DNA of 64,000 nt from Roseospira marina. Its GTDB lineage: Bacteria; Pseudomonadota; Alphaproteobacteria; Rhodospirillales; Rhodospirillaceae. The notes beneath the pieces are model-generated. The model was not told where the DNA came from. It worked only from the letters and a program-made list of their open reading frames with translations, and made no database searches. A program made the position numbers and the translations under genes. Numbering within the stretch: the stretch's first letter is position 1; each line of letters starts with the position of its first letter. Positions 10,429 through 19,419 of the stretch are shown piece after piece. The stretch spans positions 205,740-269,739 of the forward strand of contig NZ_JACIGJ010000006.1 of assembly GCF_014197855.1 (NCBI RefSeq), read 5' to 3'.

Positions 10429-10750
10429 ACGCGGACACGGTGACGCTTGGTGGAGACGCAGCCGTGCAGATAGGTCAGGGTTTCGGCGTCATCGAGCCAG
10501 CGGCATTCCGGCATGAAGGCGTCGACCAGGCGGAGCACGCGGTCGGTGCGGTCAGCGAAACCGGTCAGGACCTCGTGCGGATCGACGCCCTTGGTCTCGC
10601 GGCCTTCATAGAGCCAGCTCTCGGCGCGCGCAGCGTCCTCGGCCGGCGGCAGATAGGTGAAGGTGAGGAAATAGCTCGACTCGAAATGCGTCCCTGCTTC
10701 CTCGAAGCTCGCTTTGCGTTCGGCATCGACCAAAGCGGATGCGGCGTCGG
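10429..10750 (-). pseudogene. trbE: trbE (VirB4-type ATPase), internal fragment
   Basis: About 107 codons of the N-terminal region of TrbE remain, from PDAASALVDAERKASF through FLTFTYLPPAEDAARAESW to VSTKRHRVRV. Both ends are cut: the upstream side joins trbC in another frame at about 10750, and the downstream side joins the LysR fragment at 10422-10428. The ATPase domain with Walker motifs is absent. The intact protein powers type IV secretion pilus assembly, so its loss disables the mating pore. Confidence 0.78.
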
Positions 10751-10963
10751 GAAAGCGAGTGTCAGGCCGGTGATGATAATGATGATAACGGCGATGATCT
10801 TGGCGACCGGCCCCTCGATGGATTCGAGGATCGACTGGAGCGGCGCCTCCCAGGGCATAGAGGAGCCGGAGGCGTGCGCGGCGGGCGCCGTCGTCATGGC
10901 AATGACCACGATCGACGCGGCGGTCACCAGTCTCTGGCGGGTTTTATGCAGAATCTGGTTCAT
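10751..10963 (-). pseudogene. trbC: trbC (VirB2-type pilin), truncated
   Basis: The first 71 codons match TrbC: a signal-peptide region (residues about 10-31, ending AHA), then PLQSILESIEGPVAKI and the first hydrophobic helix ending GLTLAF. After codon 71 the reading frame enters trbE sequence out of frame and continues to 10565 with unrelated residues. The second transmembrane helix of the pilin is lost. The start overlaps the end of trbB by 20 bases, as usual in trb operons. trbD is wholly missing. Confidence 0.78.
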
Positions 10964-11969
10964 GGGAGCTTTCCTTTGCGGTTGCTGTGGGAGGAGGTGT
11001 GTCCGGAGCCTCCATCGCTCTGACGACGCGATAGTCGCCTGCGGGGTCGAGTCCCTCGACGCGGGCGAGTTCCGAGAGACGGCGTGCGGAGCCGCGTCCG
11101 GACAGCACGGCCACGAGATCGATGGTTTCCGCGATCAGCGCGCGCGGGACGGTGACGACGGCTTCCTGGACGAGCTGCTCAAGACGGCGCAGCGCACCGA
11201 GCGCCGTGCCTGCGTGGATCGTGCCGACGCCGCCCGGATGGCCGGTTCCCCAGGCCTTGAGGAGATCGAGCGCCTCGCTGCCGCGAACCTCGCCGATGGG
11301 AATGCGGTCGGGCCGCAGGCGCAAAGAAGAGCGGACGAGATCGGAGAGTGAGGCGACGCCGTCCTTCGTTCGCATGGCGACGAGGTTCGGCGCGGCGCAT
11401 TGCAACTCGCGCGTATCCTCGATGATGACGACGCGGTCGGCGGTCTTCGCGACCTCGGCCAGCAGCGCATTGGTGAGTGTGGTCTTCCCCGTCGATGTGC
11501 CGCCGGCGACGAGGATGTTTGCGCGCGCCGCGACCCCGGCCCGCAAGGCCGATGCCTGCTCGGCCGTCATGATGCTGGCGGCGACATAGTCATCGAGGGA
11601 GAACACGGCCACGGCGGGCTTGCGGATCGCGAAAGCCGGCGCCGCCACGACCGGCGGCAGAAGCCCCTCGAACCGCTCCCCCGTTCCGGGCAGTTCCGCC
11701 GAGACGCGCGGGCTTCCGGTATGGACCTCGGCACCCACATGGTGAGCGACCAGCCGGATGATGCGTTCACCGTCCTCCGGTGCCAGGCGCTCGCCCGTAT
11801 CCGACAGACCTTCGGAGAGGCGGTCGATCCAGAGGCGCCCGTCCGGGTTCAGCATCACCTCGACGACGCCGCGGTCCTCAAGGAAGGCCGCGATGGCCGG
11901 ACCGAGCGCGGTGCGCAGCATCCGCGCGCCTCGAGCGATCCCTTCCGAATTGTGATGTGAGGCTGCCAT
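10944..11969 (-). CDS. trbB: Conjugal transfer ATPase TrbB (VirB11 type)
   Basis: 341 residues, the usual TrbB length. The N-terminal domain ([19 protein letters not shown]) precedes the RecA-like domain with Walker [10 protein letters not shown] (about residue 155) and the Asp box IIEDTRELQ. Walker B/His box features are [11 protein letters not shown] and [14 protein letters not shown]. It is a hexameric cytoplasmic ATPase of the type IV secretion system. It appears intact, but with trbC, trbD and trbE broken it has no machine to serve. Orientation matches the transfer genes upstream (virD4, relaxase). Confidence 0.92.
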   Translation of the reverse strand: MAASHHNSEGIARGARMLRTALGPAIAAFLEDRGVVEVMLNPDGRLWIDRLSEGLSDTGERLAPEDGERIIRLVAHHVGAEVHTGSPRVSAELPGTGERFEGLLPPVVAAPAFAIRKPAVAVFSLDDYVAASIMTAEQASALRAGVAARANILVAGGTSTGKTTLTNALLAEVAKTADRVVIIEDTRELQCAAPNLVAMRTKDGVASLSDLVRSSLRLRPDRIPIGEVRGSEALDLLKAWGTGHPGGVGTIHAGTALGALRRLEQLVQEAVVTVPRALIAETIDLVAVLSGRGSARRLSELARVEGLDPAGDYRVVRAMEAPDTPPPTATAKESSHEPDSA

Positions 11970-12175
11970 CCGATCCCCGATTCCAACGGGGACAAAAAGG
12001 CGATCCCCATGCGGGGATGAGTAAAAGATCCTGATTTATAGCTGATTCAACAAGTATTTAGCGTCGTAGTAGCGTGGCGTGCAAATACAGGAAAACGGCG
12101 GCGGTCGAAGCGTGAGCTTGCACGTGCCAGCGATCGTCTCCGATCTGCGAAGCGAGCTTTTAAATCAGCAACTGA

Positions 12176-12628
12176 TCAGGTTCCGCTGCCCGATTCCTGC
12201 GTCTGCCCAACGTCTTCAGATATTTCCTGTCGAAGTTTCGGGCCCTTCGCGAGACGGCGGCCGAGCGCCGTGACGAATTGATCGTAGCGCTCCCCGGCCT
12301 TGGCGCGAGCTGCCTGAGCGGCAGGTTCCGGCAACGCCGGCGTGGTTGCGACCCAGTATTTGATGAACACGGCCAAGCTCTCGATGGCGATTCCCATATC
12401 ACGTTCGAGCCGAGTCATGCGTCGGTCGATCTGATCGAGACGTTTGACGATGACCGCTTCGCGCCGCTCAGCGGCATCTGGCGACAGGAACGAGGCGATG
12501 GCGGCTTCAGCGATCATCGACTGCGGTTGATCGCGACGTGCGGCGTAATCCGCCAGCATCTCCATGATTGCGGGATCGAGATAGACGGAGATTTGCGCCT
12601 TTTTCTTGCGTGCGATCATCGCAATCAC
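12176..12628 (-). CDS. Ribbon-helix-helix (CopG-like) protein of conjugation module
   Basis: 150 residues. The N-terminal KKAQISVYLDPAIMEMLADY is a ribbon-helix-helix motif, followed by a coiled-coil-like segment (RREAVIVKRLDQIDRRMTRL) and a hydrophobic stretch (IESLAVFIKYWVAT). Genes of this kind sit between traG/virD4 and trbB in alphaproteobacterial elements and are thought to bind DNA for regulation or transfer. The GTG start overlaps the virD4 stop (GTGA); an ATG nine bases in is possible. The roughly 200 bases between this gene and trbB hold nothing recognisable. Confidence 0.75.
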   Translation of the reverse strand: MIAMIARKKKAQISVYLDPAIMEMLADYAARRDQPQSMIAEAAIASFLSPDAAERREAVIVKRLDQIDRRMTRLERDMGIAIESLAVFIKYWVATTPALPEPAAQAARAKAGERYDQFVTALGRRLAKGPKLRQEISEDVGQTQESGSGT

Positions 12629-14619
12629 AGCTCCATGCCGTCATTCGGATCAAGCGAGACCTGCCGCGCCACCCCCTGCATAATCCCGGTCATGCGTCGA
12701 TTGCGCGTTGCCGCGTCATCCACATCTTCGTCCCGGTCAGTATCCAGTTCGAAGGGATTCTCGATGGGCACCTTCTTTTCGACGGGCTTCACCCGGCTGA
12801 GTTCGGGTTGATGGCGGCGCTCGGAATCGGTTGGGTCCTCGTTGTCCTGGATCGCTGCCGCATCCTTCGGTTCGACCACTGCCGGATGCACCGGCAATGG
12901 CAGTGTGGTCCAGTCGTCGGGGCGGCCCTCCTTCGGCGCGGTGTGTGCCGGTGGTGGCAGGATGCGTTCATTGAAGCGGGCGTCCTCGTAGTAGCGGGCC
13001 TTCTTCGCCCGGATCGGCGGCGTGCCCGCGACCATGACGATCTCGTCGCTTGGCGGGAGCTGCATGATCTCGCCGGGGGTCAGCAGCGGCCGCGCGGTCT
13101 CCGAGCGTGAGACCATGAGATGTCCCAGCCAGGGGCTCAGCCTATGCCCGGCATAGTTCTTCATCGCCTTCATCTCGGTGGCCGTGCCGAGTGCATCGGA
13201 AACGCGTTTGGCGGTACGTTCGTCGTTGGTCGCGAAGCTGACGCGAACATGGCAATTGTCGAGGATCGAGTTGTTGGCGCCGTAGGCCTTCTCGATCTGG
13301 TTCAGCGATTGCGCGATCAGGAAGCTTTTCAGCCCATATCCGGCCATGAAGGCCAATGCGCTCTCGAAGAAGTCGAGCCGGCCGAGCGCCGGAAACTCGT
13401 CGAGCATCAGCAGCAGCCGGTGGCGGCCCGCTTTCGCCTGCAGTTCTTCTGTTAATCGACGGCCCACCTGATTGAGGATCAGGCGGATCAACGGCTTGGT
13501 GCGGTTGATGTCGGAAGGCGGGACGACGAGGTAGAGCGTGGTGGGGTGTTTCGCGCCCACCATGTCGCCGATGCGCCAGTCGCAGCGCCGTGTGACTTCG
13601 GCCACCACGGGATCGCGATAGAGGCCGAGGAACGACATGGCCGTGGAAAGCACGCCCGAGCGCTCGTTATCGGACTTGTTGAGCAGCTCGCGCGCGGCGC
13701 TGGCAATTACGGGATGCGGTCCCGCCTCCCCTAGATGCGCGGTTTTCATCATGGCGGCCAGCGTCGACTCGATCGGCCGCTTCGGATCAGAGAGAAAAGC
13801 TGCGACGCCGGCCAGCGTCTTGTCCACCTCCGCATAAAGGACGTGGAGGATCGCGCCGACCAGGAGGGCATGGGAGGTCTTTTCCCAGTGATTCCGCTTC
13901 TCGAGGCTGCCTTCGGGGTCGACCAGGATGTCGGCGATATTCTGGACGTCGCGCACTTCCCATTCGCCGCGCCGGACTTCGAGCAGCGGATTGTAGGCGG
14001 CGGATTTGGCGTTGGTCGGGTCGAACAGGAGCACGCGGCCGTGGCGCGATCTGAACCCGGCCGTGAGCTGCCAGTTCTCGCCCTTGATGTCGTGGACGAT
14101 CGCCGATCCGGGCCAGGTCAGCAGCGAAGGCACGACGAGGCCCACGCCCTTGCCCGATCGGGTCGGGGCGAAACACAACACATGCTCCGGCCCGTCGTGG
14201 CGCAGATAGTCACGATCATATTGGCCGAGCACGACGCCGTCGGGATGCAGCAGCCCCGCCGACTTCACCTCCTGCGGCTCTGCCCACCGCGCCGAGCCAT
14301 AGGTTTCCGCCTTCTTGGCTTCGCGTGCGCGCCAGACAGACATGCCGACCGCGACGGCGATCGCAATGAACCCGCCCGACGCGGCAATGAAGGCGCCACG
14401 GACGAAGATGTCGGGGGCGTAGGCGTCATAGGCGTACCACCACCAGAAGAAGGACGGCGGCAGATAGACCGGCCAGCCCAGCAGGATGAACCAGGGCGAT
14501 CCAAGCTGCGCCTGAAACCCGAGCCTCCAGGCGACATATTCGGTGGCGCCCCAGGTGGTGAGAAGAACAATCAGGAAGACGGTGAGGATCTGCCCCCAGA
14601 GGATCTTGGTGCCGGACAT
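12625..14619 (-). CDS. traG: Type IV coupling protein TraG/VirD4
   Basis: 664 residues. Two N-terminal transmembrane segments (about 8-25 and 75-95) anchor it to the inner membrane. The cytoplasmic P-loop ATPase has Walker A APTRSGKGVG (about residue 150) and Walker B LLLMLDEFPALGRLD. It links the relaxase-DNA complex to the secretion channel. It lies 26 bases downstream of the relaxase stop and overlaps the ribbon-helix-helix gene. The C-terminal tail is Pro- and charge-rich. It looks intact. Confidence 0.93.
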   Translation of the reverse strand: MSGTKILWGQILTVFLIVLLTTWGATEYVAWRLGFQAQLGSPWFILLGWPVYLPPSFFWWWYAYDAYAPDIFVRGAFIAASGGFIAIAVAVGMSVWRAREAKKAETYGSARWAEPQEVKSAGLLHPDGVVLGQYDRDYLRHDGPEHVLCFAPTRSGKGVGLVVPSLLTWPGSAIVHDIKGENWQLTAGFRSRHGRVLLFDPTNAKSAAYNPLLEVRRGEWEVRDVQNIADILVDPEGSLEKRNHWEKTSHALLVGAILHVLYAEVDKTLAGVAAFLSDPKRPIESTLAAMMKTAHLGEAGPHPVIASAARELLNKSDNERSGVLSTAMSFLGLYRDPVVAEVTRRCDWRIGDMVGAKHPTTLYLVVPPSDINRTKPLIRLILNQVGRRLTEELQAKAGRHRLLLMLDEFPALGRLDFFESALAFMAGYGLKSFLIAQSLNQIEKAYGANNSILDNCHVRVSFATNDERTAKRVSDALGTATEMKAMKNYAGHRLSPWLGHLMVSRSETARPLLTPGEIMQLPPSDEIVMVAGTPPIRAKKARYYEDARFNERILPPPAHTAPKEGRPDDWTTLPLPVHPAVVEPKDAAAIQDNEDPTDSERRHQPELSRVKPVEKKVPIENPFELDTDRDEDVDDAATRNRRMTGIMQGVARQVSLDPNDGMEL

Positions 14620-14645
14620 GGGTGTTGCCTTTCTTGCGTGATGGA

Positions 14646-16385
14646 TCAGAGACCGCGGCCGCGCTTGCGGCCGAAGCTCCAGTCGATGCCGCCATCGGTG
14701 CGGGCGACGCCGGAGATGTGTTTGCCGAGTTGCTTTTCGAGCGACGGTGTCCAGGGCACGAGTTGGAAGCCGAGGCCGTCATCGATCATGGCGAAGCGGC
14801 CAGAGGCGAGCGAGAAGCGCTGGCGATAGGAGCCAGCGACATAGTCGCCGCTTCCCGCGCGGTTGAAGCTCATGCCGGTCTCAGCGGCGAGCGTCTTGCC
14901 GAGTTGCTCCACCTCGCGGTTGCGCAGCCTGTCGATGAGATTGGTGGTGAACCGGATGCGTTGACCTGCCCGTTCGGCGAAGCCCTCATCGACAAGATGA
15001 TCGGCGCGCCGGTCGAGGGCGTGGCGCACCTCGGCGCCGAAGCCGCCATCGGACAATGCCGCCGGTTCGCGGGCGACGTTCTGCCGGTCGAGCCAGGTTG
15101 CACCCGGCGCCGTCACCTGCCGTTCGATGTCGAGATCGGAGCGCACCGCGAGTGCGACACGCCGTTCTCCCTTCGCATTGTCGAACCGGCGCAACTCGAC
15201 GATCGAGCCGGGCGACGAGTCCCCGGCTGCATCGAGGTCGGATAGTCTGATATGGTGTGTGCGCCCATCGACGCCGTCGACCACGGCATAGGCCGTGCCC
15301 TTCAACTCGTCGTCGAGGCCGCGGTCGACCAGCTTGCCGATGATCGGCGTGTCGAGGCTTTCGGAGGCCAGCACATAGCTCGCAGACCCACGGTCGATGC
15401 CGCGATCCGTCAGTGCCCGGTGCATGCGCTTGATGATGTCGCCGCGCTCGCCGAGCTCACGCAGGGTTGCCTCGGCCTTGCCATCGATCACCCATTGGCC
15501 GGGGCCGACCTCGGCCGCGAGACCGAGGGTCTCCAGCTTGCACAGACGGCCGACCTTGAGCGGCTGGTATTCGTCGGGCTGGCGATCGGGAACCGGCGCC
15601 ATGTCGATCACCCCGACGGCGCGTTCATCGCGCAGGAGCTGGCGATCGAGCCGGGTCCAGCGCTCGGCCTCGACCTGCCGTTCCAGGTCGCGCCGGATGT
15701 CGAGATCGGTTCGGAGCCCGAGTTCCTGGGTGACGAGATCGGCGGCCCGCGCGCGCATCCCCTCCTTGATATAGTCGCGGGAGATGACAAGGTCCTGGCC
15801 GTCCTCCATCCGGCCGCGCAGAATGATATGCACATGGGGATTGTCGGTGTTCCAGTGATCGACCCCAACCCAGTCGAGCGGCGTGCCAAGATCTTTCTCC
15901 ATCTGGCCCATCAGATCGCGCGAGAAGCCCTTGAGGTCGGCAAGGTCCGCTGCATCCTCGGGCGAGACGATGAACCGGAAATGATGTCGGTCATCGGCGC
16001 AGCGATCGGCAAAGGCGCCGGCATCCGCGTTCTCCGTCTCCGGCCCGAACAGCCGCGCCTTCTCCCCGTCCCGGGTCACGCCGTCGCGCCGCAAATAATC
16101 GAGATGCGCCGTGAGCGGCGCGGAGCGGCGGGTCTGGCGCACAACACGGGTTTTGATGACGACAACGCGCGATCGGCCAGTGAGCAGGCGGTTCGCCTGG
16201 ATGCTCGCCGTTCGCCCGCGGCCGAAGCGCGAGCGGTTGCCAGGACTGATCCGGCCCGAGCGGGAGACGTTGCCGCCAGCCTTGCGCGCCGCTGCCAAGG
16301 CCTGTGCGATAAAGGGTTTTGCCCGCTGCGTACTGGACGAACGGGGGCGGCCCGGACGGATGCGGAATTCGCGCTCGTCAGTCAT
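14646..16385 (-). CDS. VirD2-like relaxase (RlxS/DUF3363 type)
   Basis: 579 residues from the ATG at 16385 (MTDEREFRIRPGRP). A basic N-terminus is followed by the relaxase domain: HLDYLRRDGV, then HHFRFIVSPED and the metal-binding DNPHVHIILRG (His-x-His). The C-terminal part, including LVPWTPSLEKQLGKHISG, corresponds to DUF3363. It nicks one strand at oriT and pilots it through the coupling protein encoded next. A catalytic tyrosine cannot be assigned with certainty from the text alone. The repeat-rich region just upstream is a good oriT candidate. Confidence 0.9.
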   Translation of the reverse strand: MTDEREFRIRPGRPRSSSTQRAKPFIAQALAAARKAGGNVSRSGRISPGNRSRFGRGRTASIQANRLLTGRSRVVVIKTRVVRQTRRSAPLTAHLDYLRRDGVTRDGEKARLFGPETENADAGAFADRCADDRHHFRFIVSPEDAADLADLKGFSRDLMGQMEKDLGTPLDWVGVDHWNTDNPHVHIILRGRMEDGQDLVISRDYIKEGMRARAADLVTQELGLRTDLDIRRDLERQVEAERWTRLDRQLLRDERAVGVIDMAPVPDRQPDEYQPLKVGRLCKLETLGLAAEVGPGQWVIDGKAEATLRELGERGDIIKRMHRALTDRGIDRGSASYVLASESLDTPIIGKLVDRGLDDELKGTAYAVVDGVDGRTHHIRLSDLDAAGDSSPGSIVELRRFDNAKGERRVALAVRSDLDIERQVTAPGATWLDRQNVAREPAALSDGGFGAEVRHALDRRADHLVDEGFAERAGQRIRFTTNLIDRLRNREVEQLGKTLAAETGMSFNRAGSGDYVAGSYRQRFSLASGRFAMIDDGLGFQLVPWTPSLEKQLGKHISGVARTDGGIDWSFGRKRGRGL

Positions 16386-16396
16386 GGCGAAAACCC

Positions 16397-16524
16397 GCAA
16401 TGTGTACAAATTTCAACGAAAACAGAAAGATAAGCCGTTCGGACACATTGCTGCAGTCCTGCGCAATGTGCCGGAGGCAGCGAAAAACCCAGGAAAAACA
16501 ACCGACCGTCCGAGGCGCAATGTG
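16397..16524. other. Putative origin of transfer (oriT)
   Basis: The 146-base gap between the relaxase start and the DUF2958 remnant carries the octamer GCAATGTG at 16397-16404, 16463-16470 and 16517-16524, and its complement CACATTGC at 16444-16451. The second and reverse copies form an inverted repeat with an 11-base loop. Inverted and direct repeats immediately upstream of a relaxase gene are the usual oriT layout. No nick site can be assigned by eye. Confidence 0.5.
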
Positions 16525-16531
16525 CGCCCTT

Positions 16532-16600
16532 TTATCTCGCCATCGGTCGGTTGTGGTTGGCCAGCAGCCGGTCGCGCAGCTCGTCGGTCAAGAGGATCAT
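16532..16600 (-). pseudogene. DUF2958 protein, N-terminal stub
   Basis: A 22-residue frame, MILLTDELRDRLLANHNRPM plus two residues, begins with an ATG that overlaps the ardC stop (ATGA). Its first 15 residues match the start of DUF2958 proteins, which usually follow ardC in these elements and are about 110-140 residues long. A stop comes after codon 22 and the rest is absent, replaced by the repeat-rich region. It is therefore read as a deletion remnant, although expression of a tiny peptide cannot be excluded. Confidence 0.6.
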
Positions 16601-17559
16601 GCCACCCTCCTGTCGCAAGCAGGTTCGACCCGGTTTGTCTGATCGGCATCGTCCGGGGCGAAGGCCAGCAGCCAGTCGGCGGCCTTGCTCGCCTGGCTGG
16701 CGGCGCGGACGATGGCGCGATTGTCCTCGCGCAGCACCTCGAGCCAGGAGCCGATGTAATCCGCATGCCGGACGGTCGGCGTAATGCCGAGCGAGGCGCA
16801 GCAAAAGGCGGCGTTGATCTCGGCGATCAGCTCCTCGAACGCGTATTTCTTGGAACCGAATGAGCCGGAGAAATCGCGGTTGAGCCGATGGGGAGCGCCG
16901 CTGGCGTGGCCAAGCTCGTGCAGCGCGGTGCGGTGCCAATTGATCGGCTCGAAATAGGCCTGCGGCGGCGGCACCTGCACATAGTCATGGGCCGGCACGT
17001 AGAAGGCCCGGTTGCCGCCAATGCGGAAGTCGATCCCCGTTGCCGCGATTAGCGCCTCGACGCGCGGTTCGATCAATCCGGCCGGCACTGGCGGCGCGGC
17101 GGTTGCCACGTCCTCGGGCAGGTTCTCGCACTGGTCGGTGTTGAAGACGGTGAAGCGCTTCAGGAACGGGATCGCCTGGGCATCCTTGCCGGTCTCGCGC
17201 GCGCGGCGCTTCTCATCCTCGGGCACGAAGCGGTCGGCATAGACGACTGTGGTTCCGCTTTCGCCCTTGCGGACATTGCCGCCGAGCGACAGCGCCTGGC
17301 GGAAGGTCAGCCAGCTCTGGCCGGAAAAGCTGCGCTCGATGACGGCGCCCCAGAGCAGCAGCACGTTGATCCCGGAATAGGTCCGGCCGGTCGAGGCATT
17401 CTGCGGCATGGACAGCGGCGCCTTCGCGGCGGCGGTGCCCCAGGGCTGGACCCATGGGACCCGGCTGGCCTCCAACTCGGCGATGATCTTGTCGGTGATT
17501 TCGGAATAGAGATTGGTCCGGTCGCCCCTGGCGCCGGATTTGCGGTTCAGTCTGGACAT
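16597..17559 (-). CDS. ardC: ArdC-like antirestriction protein
   Basis: 320 residues. The N-terminal single-stranded-DNA-binding domain (DUF1738; LYSEITDKIIAELEASRVPW, GRTYSGINVLLLW) is followed by a zincin-like metallopeptidase domain with HELGH in TALHELGHASG (about residue 213). Such proteins coat incoming DNA and protect it from restriction in the recipient; the ArdC family acts against type I and II enzymes. GGAG lies seven bases before the ATG at 17559. It is standard cargo beside relaxase genes, here in the same element as a type I restriction system. Confidence 0.9.
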   Translation of the reverse strand: MSRLNRKSGARGDRTNLYSEITDKIIAELEASRVPWVQPWGTAAAKAPLSMPQNASTGRTYSGINVLLLWGAVIERSFSGQSWLTFRQALSLGGNVRKGESGTTVVYADRFVPEDEKRRARETGKDAQAIPFLKRFTVFNTDQCENLPEDVATAAPPVPAGLIEPRVEALIAATGIDFRIGGNRAFYVPAHDYVQVPPPQAYFEPINWHRTALHELGHASGAPHRLNRDFSGSFGSKKYAFEELIAEINAAFCCASLGITPTVRHADYIGSWLEVLREDNRAIVRAASQASKAADWLLAFAPDDADQTNRVEPACDRRVA

Positions 17560-17877
17560 CGCGGTTCTCCACGACGGGCGCCGGAGGCCTCTCCTCCAGC
17601 CCTCAACCCGTCACGGCAATCCCGTCCGCACTCTCACTCTCAAAGGGGGCGTTGCGGGGGAATCCCCCGCTCGAAGGGGTCGGACGAGACTACGGGCTCG
17701 ACCGCAGGGGAAGGCTTTCCCCTCCCGGGCTTTCCACGTTGCGGTCCATACGCTTCCAATCAGCGGCGCGGTGGCTTCCAAACAGCCGAGTCAACAACGT
17801 CGTTGGTCTTTTCCTCTACTGCTCCACGTGATACAAAACCTCTCACCATGACTGTTGAAGTGCGAGAATATGTATCC
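17560..17877. other. Gene-free spacer between ardC and abiEi
   Basis: 318 bases separate the divergent ardC and abiEi starts. I see no convincing reading frame. The segment contains several short GC-rich inverted runs (for example GGGGGAATCCCCC at about 17663-17675 and GGGGAAGGCTTTCCCC at about 17707-17722), which could be operators or attenuator-like hairpins. Promoters for both flanking genes must lie here, but no clear -35/-10 pair stands out. Confidence 0.4.
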
Positions 17878-18495
17878 ATGCCTCAGGTCCGGTCCCAGCG
17901 CGCGATAGCCCATGACCTCCTAGCGACTCGTGGGATTATGCGACTTGCGGAACTCAGAGAAGCCGGTGTCACCGCCGCAACCGTCAGCCGCATGGAAAAG
18001 GATGGCGAGGTGATCCGCCTGGCGCGTGGGCTGTACCAGCTTCCTGATGCAGAGCTCGACGCAAACCACAGCCTTGCCGAGGCGGCCAAGCGTTTCCCCA
18101 AGGGCGTGATCTGCCTCGCCTCGGCACTCGCCTTTCATGGCCTCACGGATCAGCTTCCCAAGAAGGTGTGGATGGCGATCGGCCGGAACGACTGGACGCC
18201 GAAGCCAAGCGACATGCCGATCCGTGTGCTGCGTTTCTCGGACGATCTGCTCGCCGACAGCGTCGAAACCCACGTGATCGAAGGCGTATCGGTAAAGGTG
18301 TTCGGCGTGGCAAAGACCGTCGCGGATTGCTTCCGGCATCGCGGCAAGATCGGTCTGCCCGTCGCGCTCGAAGGTCTGCAGGAGGCTCTGCGCCAACGAA
18401 AGGCCACGCCGGCAGAGATCGCGAGGGCGGCGGATACAGGCGGGGTCGGCACGGTCATCCGCCCCTATCTGGAGGCGCTGACCGCCAATGGCTAA
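17878..18495 (+). CDS. abiEi: Type IV antitoxin AbiEi
   Basis: 205 residues from the ATG at 17878; an in-frame ATG at 17848 would add ten residues and cannot be ruled out. An N-terminal winged helix (IMRLAELREAGVTAATVSRMEKDGE) is followed by the AbiEi C-terminal domain (VICLASALAFHGLTDQLPKKVW, VFGVAKTVADCFRHRGKIG). It represses its own operon and neutralises the nucleotidyltransferase toxin encoded next. The stop overlaps the toxin gene by eight bases (ATGGCTAA), implying coupled translation. Confidence 0.9.
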   Translation: MPQVRSQRAIAHDLLATRGIMRLAELREAGVTAATVSRMEKDGEVIRLARGLYQLPDAELDANHSLAEAAKRFPKGVICLASALAFHGLTDQLPKKVWMAIGRNDWTPKPSDMPIRVLRFSDDLLADSVETHVIEGVSVKVFGVAKTVADCFRHRGKIGLPVALEGLQEALRQRKATPAEIARAADTGGVGTVIRPYLEALTANG

Positions 18496-19357
18496 GGAGA
18501 TCAAGAATATTGGCGCCTCAGTGCGCGCCCGGCTCCTCAACCTCTCCAAGGCGAACGGACAGAGCTTCGATCTGGTGCTCACGCGCTTCGCGCTGGAGCG
18601 CCTTCTGTTCCGGCTCAGCCAGTCACCCCATGCCGACCGCTTCGTGCTGAAAGGCGCGATGTTGATGATGAGCTGGTTCGACGATCCGCACCGCGGGACG
18701 CGCGATCTTGATCTTCTTGGTTTCGGTGACCCGAGCGGAGACGCGATGCTGGCCACATTCCGGGATATCCTGTCTCAGGATGTCGAAGACGGCGTCGTGT
18801 TCGATACGGATACGCTGCGTGTCGACCGCATTCGCGAGGAACTCGACTATGGCGGTCTCCGGCTGCGTGCGATCGCTTCGGTCGGCGGCGCCCGGATCAA
18901 TCTGACGATCGATATCGGCTTCGGCGATGCGCTGGAGCCCGGGGCGGAAGTCATCGACTACCCGGTCATGCTCGATCTCCCCGCGCCGAGATTGCGCGCC
19001 TATTCGCGGGAGACGGTCATTGCCGAGAAGTTCCAGGCGATGGTGGCGCTGGGCCGCGCCAACAGCCGTATGAAGGACTTCTACGACATCTGGATTCTCA
19101 GCCGGTCGTTCAGCTTCGATGATGACAGGCTTGCGCAGGCGATCGCCGCGACTTTCGCAAGGCGCGAAACCACGGTTCCGACCGAGTTGCCCGATGCGCT
19201 CACGCCGGCTTTCGCCGCAGACGAACAGAAACAGCAGCAGTGGCGCGCCTTTGTCGAGGATGTTGCGGTTGAACCAGGGCCTCTTGCGCTGGTTCTCGAA
19301 GAACTCGCTGGCTTTTTGATGCCACGGGCCAGACGAGCTAATGAATTGGATCAATAG
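18488..19357 (+). CDS. abiEii: AbiEii/AbiGii nucleotidyltransferase toxin
   Basis: 289 residues. The DNA polymerase beta-like nucleotidyltransferase fold is shown by VLKGAMLMMSWFDDPHRGTR followed by DLDLLGFG, where the DLDL carboxylates bind metal. It continues with the conserved AEKFQAMVALGRANSRMKDF then YD. Toxins of this family block growth; related MenT enzymes add nucleotides to tRNA. With abiEi it forms a type IV toxin-antitoxin/abortive-infection system against phage. All key residues appear present, so the pair is probably functional. Confidence 0.9.
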   Translation: MAKEIKNIGASVRARLLNLSKANGQSFDLVLTRFALERLLFRLSQSPHADRFVLKGAMLMMSWFDDPHRGTRDLDLLGFGDPSGDAMLATFRDILSQDVEDGVVFDTDTLRVDRIREELDYGGLRLRAIASVGGARINLTIDIGFGDALEPGAEVIDYPVMLDLPAPRLRAYSRETVIAEKFQAMVALGRANSRMKDFYDIWILSRSFSFDDDRLAQAIAATFARRETTVPTELPDALTPAFAADEQKQQQWRAFVEDVAVEPGPLALVLEELAGFLMPRARRANELDQ

Positions 19358-19419
19358 TAGTAGAGTGGAAGGTTGCACTGAGGAAAACATTCAGGGGCAA
19401 AAGCATTTATGGGGGGCTT

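Noticed and set aside
10188..11351. A 387-codon frame beginning as LysR and continuing to 11351
   Set aside because: Only the first ~78 codons are LysR; the rest is the complement of trbE, trbC and trbB. Treated as a truncated LysR.
13735..16433. Long rightward frames across virD4 and the relaxase
   Set aside because: Antisense to two well-supported conjugation genes; no domains.
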